Assembly (NCBI GenBank): GCA_937860285.1
Contig: CALMBS010000231.1
Location: 1 to 5,853 of the forward strand
Reading direction: 5' to 3'
Length of the DNA: 5,853 nucleotides
Source of the DNA: an uncultured Chloroflexota bacterium
GTDB taxonomy: Bacteria > Chloroflexota > Dehalococcoidia > UBA2247 > RBG-13-53-26
This document shows positions 1 to 5,036 of this stretch, in pieces. A program made the position numbers and the translations under genes. A model generated the notes under the pieces. The model was not told the origin of the DNA. It searched no databases and saw only the letters and a list, made by a program, of their open reading frames with translations. Each line of letters begins with the position of its first letter. Within the stretch, counting starts at the first letter, position 1.

Positions 1-716
1 TGGATGACGCCGCCGATGCAGCGGATGGCAGCGGCGGAAAGGACGCCCTCGGGCGTGCCTCCCACCCCCATCAGGCAGTCTATGCCCGTTTCAGGCAGGG
101 CCGCCTGTATGCCGGCGGCCACGTCGCCATCAGAGATCAGCTTGATCCGGGCGCCGGCGCTCCTGATCTCGGAAATCAACTGGTCGTGGCGCGGCCTGTC
201 CAGCACCACCACGGTGAGCTCGGCCACCTTCCTCTTCTTGGCCTTGGCGATGTTCTTGAGGTTCTCCGCCACTGGCGCGTCGATGTCCACCACGTCCCTG
301 GCCTCACGCCCGGCCACGATCTTGTTGACGTACACCAGCTCGCGGGGGCAGTGCATCGTGCCCCTGGCGGAGAGCGCCACGGCAGAGATGGCCCCGGGGA
401 GACCCTTGGCCGTGAGGGTCGTGCCGTCCACCGGGTCAACCGCGATGTCCAGCTTCAGGCCGGAGCCGTCTCCGATCCGCTCCCCGATGTAGAGCATCGG
501 GGCCTCGTCCTTCTCACCCTCCCCAATGATCACCACACCATCCATGTGGACGCTGCCGAGAACATACCGCATGGCGGACACGGCTGACCCGTCCACCATG
601 TTCTTGTCGCCCATTCCCAGGAAGCGGGCGGCAGCCAGGGCGGCGGCCTCTGTCACACGCACCAGCTCCATGGCTACGTTGCGTTCGATAGGACGGCGCG
701 AGCGTTTGGATTCCAT
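1..716 (-). CDS. glpX: Fructose-1,6-bisphosphatase class II (GlpX), 3' part missing at window edge
   Basis: Hydrolyses fructose 1,6-bisphosphate to fructose 6-phosphate and phosphate, a cytosolic step of gluconeogenesis. The frame is open from an ATG at 714-716 to the left edge, giving 238 residues; the family is usually about 320-335, so roughly the last quarter lies outside. Seen in the translation: the N-terminal ERNVAMELVRVTEAAALAAA segment (residues 11-30), GEGEKDEAPMLYIGE (65-79), the metal-binding DPVDGTT motif of the lithium-sensitive phosphatase superfamily (94-100), ISDGDVAAGI (194-203) and GVGGTPEGV (217-225). These are GlpX hallmarks and separate it from class I Fbp. The start is supported by GGAGG at about 10 nt upstream (around 727-731). 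It has its own promoter in the gap to the upstream deacetylase gene and so is probably an independent unit. No frameshift or missing motif is visible in the part present. Confidence 0.95.
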   Translation of the reverse strand, partial: MESKRSRRPIERNVAMELVRVTEAAALAAARFLGMGDKNMVDGSAVSAMRYVLGSVHMDGVVIIGEGEKDEAPMLYIGERIGDGSGLKLDIAVDPVDGTTLTAKGLPGAISAVALSARGTMHCPRELVYVNKIVAGREARDVVDIDAPVAENLKNIAKAKKRKVAELTVVVLDRPRHDQLISEIRSAGARIKLISDGDVAAGIQAALPETGIDCLMGVGGTPEGVLSAAAIRCIGGVI

Positions 717-806
717 CGTTATCAACCCTCCATTTTGTGATTAATGAGAAGACCTCGGCATGGGACCCGGCGGGTCCGCGGGGAGGCCCAGGGGACCACT
801 GCCGGT

Positions 807-835
807 AGTATACCCAGCCCGGGGAACATCTTCAA
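807..835 (-). promoter_or_regulatory. Sigma70-type promoter of glpX
   Basis: Reading the minus strand, a -35 box TTGAAG (835-830) and a -10 box TATACT (812-807) are separated by exactly 17 bp. The -10 matches the consensus at 5 of 6 positions and the -35 at 4 of 6. Predicted transcription start is near 800, giving a leader of about 84 nt before the glpX ATG. The leader contains a small perfect inverted repeat, GGACCC-GGC-GGGTCC, at 763-777. The call rests on box quality, spacing and position upstream of a gene; no start site has been mapped. Confidence 0.55.
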
Positions 836-856
836 GCGGCAGGCGGCAACGCCCTC

Positions 857-885
857 GCCGGGCCACCGCCCGGGAGGGGCCCGGC
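857..885 (-). terminator. GC-rich hairpin after the deacetylase stop codon, possible terminator
   Basis: An 8-bp perfect inverted repeat (857-864 with 878-885, core CCGGGCC/GGCCCGG) with a 13-nt loop begins at the last base of the deacetylase stop codon. It sits between that gene and the glpX promoter, where a transcript end is expected. There is no T-run on the minus strand after the stem, so it is not a canonical intrinsic terminator; it could equally be a 3'-end stabilising hairpin or a chance outcome of high GC. Confidence 0.35.
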
Positions 886-1730
886 TACCGCCACGGCTGG
901 CCGGCCAGCACCTTCACCATGCGGGGAAGGACCTCGGCCGCCACCCGCGCCGGGGCATTGCAGCCTACCCTCACCACCAGCCTTCCCCGGCAGACCTCCC
1001 CGGCCGCCTCCCGCAGCACCTCGCACAGCCGGGGATAGCAGTCGGACGTCAGGCACCTGGTCCCGTAGCTCTCCCGGTGGGTGTCCAGGCCGCAGAACCA
1101 CAGGACAAGGTCGGGGCGGAACTCCCTCAGAAGCGGGACCACCTCCGCCCGGAGCCGCCGCACGAACTCCTCATCTCCTGAAGCGTGGGGAAGGCACACC
1201 CCGGTCCGTCCATCCCCGCGGCCATAGCCGCAGTAGCAGATGTGCAGGGCGTTGCTGTCTCCGGAGAGGAGCTCCCGGGTGCCGTCCCCATGATGCGTGT
1301 CGGTATCCACTATGGCGAACCGCGGCCCCCGGCCGTTCTCCCGCGCCCAGGTGACCGCTATGGCCTCGTGGTTCAGGCAGCACCCCCCGTAGGCATCGTC
1401 CCGGCCGGCGTGGTGACCGCCGATGCCTACCAGCGCCAGGCCGTTGTCCAGCTCCCCCGAGAGGACCCGGTCAAAGGCCATGACCACGGCCCCGGCCGAG
1501 CGCCGGCCCACCTCCCAGAGGCCATCCCGCCGGACTTCATCCGCCAGCCTCCTGGTGTGCACCCGCAGCACCAGTTCCTCCGCCACCGGCTCGGCCTCGA
1601 TGAGGCTGATCCCTTCCACCTCGAAGAGCCCCTCTTTGACGATGGCATCGAATCCCTTCCCGATGTTCATGTCCGAGGGGGCATGGTCATTCCTCATGAC
1701 CTCACTGTAGAAGACGCCTGTCCTGATCAT
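885..1730 (-). CDS. Histone deacetylase superfamily protein with atypical active site
   Basis: A 281-residue member of the arginase/deacetylase fold, the family of HDACs, AcuC and acetylpolyamine amidohydrolases, which remove acetyl groups from lysine or polyamine amines using zinc. Seen: GGHHAG with the tandem catalytic histidines (H106, H107); GGCCLNHEAIA (115-125), matching the family's GFCxxN segment; VDTDTHHGDGT (141-151), with zinc ligands D144 and H146; and CGLDTH (213-218), with the third ligand D216. By eye alignment, the family's C-terminal GGYN, carrying the transition-state Tyr, corresponds here to VGCN (255-258), giving Cys257. The channel Phe of GFC also seems to be Gly116. It is shorter than most relatives (about 300-375). 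The ATG at 1728-1730 is preceded by a weak AAGGGG at 7 nt. The gene lies 43 bp downstream of the PEGA/FN3 gene with no convincing promoter between, so it may be read through from there. The substrate cannot be inferred. Confidence 0.85.
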   Translation of the reverse strand: MIRTGVFYSEVMRNDHAPSDMNIGKGFDAIVKEGLFEVEGISLIEAEPVAEELVLRVHTRRLADEVRRDGLWEVGRRSAGAVVMAFDRVLSGELDNGLALVGIGGHHAGRDDAYGGCCLNHEAIAVTWARENGRGPRFAIVDTDTHHGDGTRELLSGDSNALHICYCGYGRGDGRTGVCLPHASGDEEFVRRLRAEVVPLLREFRPDLVLWFCGLDTHRESYGTRCLTSDCYPRLCEVLREAAGEVCRGRLVVRVGCNAPARVAAEVLPRMVKVLAGQPWR

Positions 1731-1773
1731 GGGCTTGCCCCTTCGCAGCCGGGAGTGGCGGAGACCGGACCGC

Positions 1774-4053
1774 TCAGCGGTTCTTGACCACCAGGACGCC
1801 CACCAGCAGAGCCCCGGCGACGCCGACGATGGCCCAGGCCCAGGCCGGCAGCGATGGAAGCGGCGCCCGGCCCATCGGGGTATTGAAGGTCTTGTCGCCC
1901 GAGACCGTACGGTTGCCGGCGGCGTCAGTCGAAACGACCCGGTAGTGGTAGGTCATGCCGGACTTGAGGCCGGTGATGGGCACGACGTGCAGGGTCTTGT
2001 ACTCGGTGCTGGGCGCGGTGGAGAAGTCGTACTTCCCGTCCTTCTCCGTCAGTCCGTACTCCACGTGACTGATGGCCATCTCGTTGGTGCTCCAGGAGAT
2101 GGTGGTCCCGGAGCTGGTAGGCTCTCCCGGCGTGAGGAACAGGATCTGCGGTGGATCGCTGCCCATGTCGACGCCAGTGGTGAACGTATAGTCCGGCGTC
2201 TCGGACCACAGGCCGGAGGCATCCCTCGATTTCACCTTGTAGTGGTAGGTATTCTGGGCCATCAGGTCCGAGATGGCCACGCTGTGGGCGGTGACCATGG
2301 TGTTGTCATAGGCCGATACGAAGCCATAGTTGGTGGTCAGGCCGTATTCCAGGCTGCTGTCCGCCGGGGCGTCGGTGAACCAGACGATGATGACGGAGGT
2401 GTCGGTGATCCCCGTGGCCGCCACACCGGAGATCACGGGGGCATCCACGTCGATGGTGGTGAAGGTGGCATCCGGCGACGCGCTGGAGTTGCCCCAGTAG
2501 TCCGTCGACTTCACCCGGTAGTGGTAGGTGGTCTGGGGGGCCAGCCCGGTCAGGGCCACGGTGTGGCTGCGCACCAGCGAGGAATCGATGGTGGACACCG
2601 AGCCGTAGTTGGCCGTCAGACCGTACTCCACCTGGCTGTCCGACCTCTCATCAGTCTCCCACTTGACGGTGGCGCCGGAGGGCGAGATGTCGGTCACGAT
2701 AACGCTGGATTCAAGGAACTTGGGCGGGACATCGTCCGAGGTGAGGAACTCGAAGCGCCCCGACTGCATGGGGTTGCCCGCGAGGTCCCTCGAGGTCACC
2801 CGGTAGTAGTAGTAGGTCCCGGGGTTCATCCCGGTGATGGTCACACTGTGGCTGGTGACCAGGCTGGGATTCACCGGCGTGGTAAACCCGAAGGCGATGG
2901 TCAGGCCGTACTCCACCTGGCTGTCCGATTGCTCGTTGGTGGTCCAGGTGATGGTGGCGGTGGTAGTCGTGACCCCCTTCACGGCCACTCCGGAAATGGC
3001 CGGGGGGATGTTGTCGATATAGACGCCGTTGAAAGTGATGGTGCTGCCCGCCAGGAGGGTCAGCGTCTGAGGCGGTGGCGAGGTCATCCCGGCCAGAACG
3101 CGCCAGGTGATGGTGTAGTCGCCAGCCGGAGCATCGGTGATGGTCCGTGGCGCCCCATTGTACTCGGCCGCCCCGGTGATGGTGAAGGTGGCCCCGGGCA
3201 TATTGGCCGTCACCACAATCGTGCCCGTCTGTGGGACCGCCGCATAGTTGCCGGTGAAGGAGATGCCGCCTCCCATAGAGAGGCTCCTGGTCTCACTGGG
3301 CGGGGTATTGTACCCCAGCAGGGGATTCCAGGTGATGGTGTAGCTGCCCAGCGGCGCGCCGCTGGTGCTCCACGGGGCCGTCCCGCTGTAGGTCGCCGCC
3401 CCGGTGATGTTGAAGGTCGCCCCGGCCGGGATGCTGTTGACGCTGATGGTGCCTTCCAGGACCGGTATCTCGGTGTACTGCCCTCCGAATTCAATGGTGC
3501 CGTTGGCGTTCAGCGTGCGGCTCTGCGGTCCGGGCGTGTTGTAGCCTGGCACATCGTTCCAGGATATGGTGTATGTGCCCGCCGGCGCATCGCTGATGGT
3601 CCGCGGCGCCCCGCTGTAGGTCGCCGCCCCGGTGATGTTGAAGGTCGCCCCGGGCACGTTGGCTGTCACCACGATCGTGCCGGTCTGGGCGATCTCCGTG
3701 TATTCGCCATGGAAGCTGATGCTGCCGCCCGTCTCCGGCAGAGTTTTCGTCTCGGAAGACGGCGTAGAGTAACCCACCTCGTCCTGCCAGGTTATCCTGT
3801 AGCTACCTGGCGGCACATCGCTGAACTCGACGTCGCCGTCGCCAGGCACAGATCCATTGTAGTTGGGCGGCCCCTGGATGCTGAACCCCGCCCCTGGCAG
3901 ATTGCCTGACACATGGATGGTCCCATTCTCCGACACCGCGAAGGCGGCGTCGGCCACGCTGGAGGACGTCAGGGCTGTCCCCACCACGCCCCAGACGCAT
4001 GCCAGAACTACGCCCACCAGCGCCAGGACCCGTGCTACGTCACGCATTCCCAT
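1774..4053 (-). CDS. Exported membrane-anchored protein with four PEGA-like and four fibronectin-III-like repeats
   Basis: A 759-residue surface protein of unknown specific function. Numbered from the ATG at 4051-4053: a hydrophobic export signal at about 7-28 with possible cleavage near ADA/AFA (34-39); four PEGA-like beta repeats at about 43-118, 124-193, 200-270 and 276-345, each starting like GTIVVTAN-PGATF-ITGAA and ending near F-G-Y; then four fibronectin-III-like repeats at about 348-439, 441-534, 536-627 and 632-726, each with VEYGLT or LEYGLT and a YHYRV-S-D strand; and a C-terminal membrane helix (about 736-756) with a short basic tail (VVKNR). No enzyme motif or LPXTG sorting signal is seen. 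This suits an extracellular stalk, adhesion or scaffold role (inference). Start choice: AGGGGAG lies 5 nt before ATG 4053. ATG 4047, ATG 4056 and an in-frame GTG at 4080 are alternatives. VLAC within the signal weakly resembles a lipobox, but the hydrophobic stretch continues past it. Confidence 0.85.
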   Translation of the reverse strand: MGMRDVARVLALVGVVLACVWGVVGTALTSSSVADAAFAVSENGTIHVSGNLPGAGFSIQGPPNYNGSVPGDGDVEFSDVPPGSYRITWQDEVGYSTPSSETKTLPETGGSISFHGEYTEIAQTGTIVVTANVPGATFNITGAATYSGAPRTISDAPAGTYTISWNDVPGYNTPGPQSRTLNANGTIEFGGQYTEIPVLEGTISVNSIPAGATFNITGAATYSGTAPWSTSGAPLGSYTITWNPLLGYNTPPSETRSLSMGGGISFTGNYAAVPQTGTIVVTANMPGATFTITGAAEYNGAPRTITDAPAGDYTITWRVLAGMTSPPPQTLTLLAGSTITFNGVYIDNIPPAISGVAVKGVTTTTATITWTTNEQSDSQVEYGLTIAFGFTTPVNPSLVTSHSVTITGMNPGTYYYYRVTSRDLAGNPMQSGRFEFLTSDDVPPKFLESSVIVTDISPSGATVKWETDERSDSQVEYGLTANYGSVSTIDSSLVRSHTVALTGLAPQTTYHYRVKSTDYWGNSSASPDATFTTIDVDAPVISGVAATGITDTSVIIVWFTDAPADSSLEYGLTTNYGFVSAYDNTMVTAHSVAISDLMAQNTYHYKVKSRDASGLWSETPDYTFTTGVDMGSDPPQILFLTPGEPTSSGTTISWSTNEMAISHVEYGLTEKDGKYDFSTAPSTEYKTLHVVPITGLKSGMTYHYRVVSTDAAGNRTVSGDKTFNTPMGRAPLPSLPAWAWAIVGVAGALLVGVLVVKNR
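1876..3012 (-). repeat. Four tandem fibronectin-III-like repeat units inside the surface protein gene
   Basis: Four units of about 92-96 codons encode similar domains. Each has an early T-x-I-x-W strand, a central EYGLT, an H-x-V strand and a YHYRV/YYYRV strand followed by S-x-D. The first two units share the residues SDSQVEYGLT, and a 23-bp stretch is identical between 2621-2643 and 2906-2928, exactly 285 bp (95 codons) apart, which fits unit duplication. The EYGLT-type units resemble the FN3-like domains also found at the N terminus of purple acid phosphatases. The last unit is the most diverged. Confidence 0.8.
3019..3927 (-). repeat. Four tandem PEGA-like repeat units inside the surface protein gene
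   Basis: Four units of about 70-77 codons. A 44-bp perfect direct repeat (3382-3425 and 3610-3653) lies 228 bp apart, exactly 76 codons, in units 3 and 2. Units 2 and 4 share most of TGTIVVTAN-PGATF-ITGAA and APRTI-DAPAG-YTI-W. The pattern indicates in-frame duplication, with units 2 and 3 keeping near-identity in one segment and units 2 and 4 in another. Confidence 0.8.
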
Positions 4054-4175
4054 CATCACTCCCCTGACCGGCCCCCTCACCCCACAAACCCGCAGCGGCC
4101 ACCGCGATGCCGCTGCCCCCCATCATCACCTGACCAAAACTATTTCTGCTGCGCAAAGTAAGGTCTGCTATTTCT

Positions 4176-4203
4176 AGTATACCAAAACAGGGCCCCAGGG
4201 CAA
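4176..4203 (-). promoter_or_regulatory. Probable promoter of the PEGA/FN3 surface protein gene
   Basis: On the minus strand TTGCCC (4203-4198) is followed after 16 bp by TATACT (4181-4176). The -10 matches 5 of 6 and the -35 matches 4 of 6 consensus positions. Predicted start is near 4169, giving a leader of about 115 nt before ATG 4053. The region is locally AT-rich against a GC-rich background. Short repeated words flank the -10: ACCAAAAC at 4181-4188 and again at 4133-4140, and CTATTTCT at 4168-4175 and again at 4140-4147 (plus-strand reading). They could be protein-binding sites. Promoter activity is inferred. Confidence 0.5.
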
Positions 4204-4270
4204 GTTTTATGTCCAGGGCGCCGCACCGCGGGAGGTGAATGATTTGTGATGACGCGATCCTGTATCCACC

Positions 4271-4299
4271 TTGACAGCACGAGGAAAAACGCGTAAAAT
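4271..4299 (+). promoter_or_regulatory. Strong sigma70-type promoter driving a plus-strand RNA
   Basis: A perfect TTGACA (4271-4276), exactly 17 bp, then TAAAAT (4294-4299; 5 of 6). Start is predicted at about 4305-4307. It is the best promoter match noticed in the window, and no plausible plus-strand protein gene follows it; a structured-RNA candidate does. It is divergent from the promoter of the surface protein gene at 4176-4203. Confidence 0.65.
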
Positions 4300-4304
4300 T
4301 AAAG

Positions 4305-4471
4305 GTGTTCTCGGGTGGTCGAACCAGTCGAAGAGGCAACGCCCGCCAGAGCAAAACGAGTAGGGTTGTAACCTACACCGGCTCACTCGGTAACGAGCAG
4401 AAGCTAAGACGGCTCAAGGGCGGGAGAGGACCTGGGAAGCTGGAAAGGTCACCCGAGACCTCTTTGTCTTT
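4305..4471 (+). ncRNA. Candidate structured non-coding RNA, family not recognised
   Basis: About 160 nt begin just after a near-consensus plus-strand promoter and can fold as a closed structure. The ends pair: 4309-4320 with 4447-4458, 12 bp, 10 Watson-Crick plus two G-U. Inside are a 3x3 internal loop, CCAG/CTGG (4324-4327 with 4440-4443), a large asymmetric bubble (about 14 by 15 nt), CCCGCC/GGCGGG (4342-4347 with 4419-4424), then GAGC/GCTC (4349-4352 with 4412-4415). The apical part holds two hairpins: GTAGG/CCTAC (4360-4364 with 4372-4376) and CTCG-GTAA-CGAG (4386-4397), a GNRA tetraloop. The closing stem is followed by a T-rich tract (8 of 12, 4461-4472) that could end transcription. I see no tmRNA, RNase P, SRP, tRNA or 5S signature. 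Terminal stem, bubble and apical arm recall the 6S RNA layout, but this is only a shape comparison. The 3' end lies over the 3' end of the convergent flavodoxin gene. Confidence 0.6.
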
Positions 4472-5036
4472 CCTGCACCCTTCTGGCCCGGACCAGGTTC
4501 GCCGCGTCCTTCTGCACCCTCGCCAGGTCCTGCTCATTGGGACGGCCCCTGATATCACCCAGCCGGCCCCTGATATTGGTCTCCTGGTCATCAGGGTACT
4601 CACCCACCACGTACCATTCATCCGCGACTTCGAAACCGATGTGCTCGAAGAGCTGCGCCATGTACTTGCCCGCCACGATGACCTCGTTCAGTCCGGTATG
4701 GGGACCGGAATAGGTGCAGAACACCACCGCGGTCTTGCCCGGGATCTTGGGGGCTCCCAGCTTGATGTCCCCTCTTAGCCGGTGCAGGTTCAGCCGGTCC
4801 CTGACGAAGCGCATCATGGGCTCCGCCGGCAGGAACTCTATGGACGGCGAACCCAGGAAGACCAGGTCGTAGTCATAGAACTCCTTGTTCGCGGCATCCT
4901 CCAGCCCGCAGATGGTAGACTCCACACCCTCGCTCACCAGCCCGCCATGTATGGCGTCGGCTACCTTCCGGGTGTTCCCGGTGGCCGAGTAGTATACGAC
5001 CAGCGCCTTCAGGTTCGGTTCATGCTCTGATTTCAT
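4449..5036 (-). CDS. Flavodoxin family protein
   Basis: A 195-residue flavodoxin-fold protein expected to bind FMN and act in cytosolic electron transfer or as an NAD(P)H-dependent reductase; the partner is unknown. Seen: first beta strand and phosphate-binding loop LVVYYSATGNTRKVADAI (12-29, loop S17-T22); DYDLVFLGSPSIEFLPAEP (55-73), the usual second flavin-contact region; and GKTAVVFCTYSGPHTG (100-115), a central strand and third loop. The charged tail after about 165 has no recognised motif. The ATG at 5034-5036 is chosen because it follows GGAG at 7 nt and places the first strand near the N terminus as in the family; an in-frame ATG at 5070-5072 would add a basic, Gly/Pro-rich 12 residues. 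It overlaps the upstream cyclase-like gene by 17 bp, suggesting translational coupling. Its stop codon overlaps the 3' stem of the convergent RNA candidate. Confidence 0.9.
   Translation of the reverse strand: MKSEHEPNLKALVVYYSATGNTRKVADAIHGGLVSEGVESTICGLEDAANKEFYDYDLVFLGSPSIEFLPAEPMMRFVRDRLNLHRLRGDIKLGAPKIPGKTAVVFCTYSGPHTGLNEVIVAGKYMAQLFEHIGFEVADEWYVVGEYPDDQETNIRGRLGDIRGRPNEQDLARVQKDAANLVRARRVQERQRGLG

Noticed and set aside
1769..1781. Perfect small palindrome ACCGC-TCA-GCGGT at the surface-gene stop codon as a terminator
   Set aside because: Only a 5-bp stem with a 3-nt loop containing the stop codon, and no T-run follows on the minus strand. Too weak to call.
1185..1787. A 200-codon plus-strand open frame over the deacetylase gene
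   Set aside because: Pro/Ala/Gly/His-rich translation without motifs, lying antisense to a well-supported gene.
1729..3909. A 726-codon plus-strand open frame opposite the surface protein gene
   Set aside because: Its product is a low-complexity Gly/Arg/His/Val-rich chain with no recognisable domain, as expected antisense to a GC-rich repeat gene. The minus-strand product has clear domains, signal and anchor.
4239..4274. Tiny plus-strand ORF (11 codons) after GGAGGTGA
   Set aside because: The Shine-Dalgarno-like match is too close to the ATG, the peptide is very short, and the ORF ends inside the -35 box at 4271-4276.
4318..4326. Possible tRNA T-arm-like TTCGA segment on the minus strand
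   Set aside because: No cloverleaf can be formed around it, and the segment is better explained within the plus-strand RNA fold.
4040..4354. A 104-codon minus-strand open frame across the intergenic region
   Set aside because: No recognisable motif, no good ribosome-binding site noticed, and it covers both divergent promoters and part of the RNA candidate.
4396..4427. Resemblance to 5S rRNA (GAAGCTAAG and GGGAGAG words)
   Set aside because: The order and spacing of the other 5S conserved elements and the terminal helix are absent; the similarity is limited to short words.
4305..4778. A plus-strand open frame starting at the orphan promoter
   Set aside because: It starts with GTG at the predicted transcription start, has no room for a ribosome-binding site, and most of it is antisense to flavodoxin. 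The structured-RNA reading fits better.
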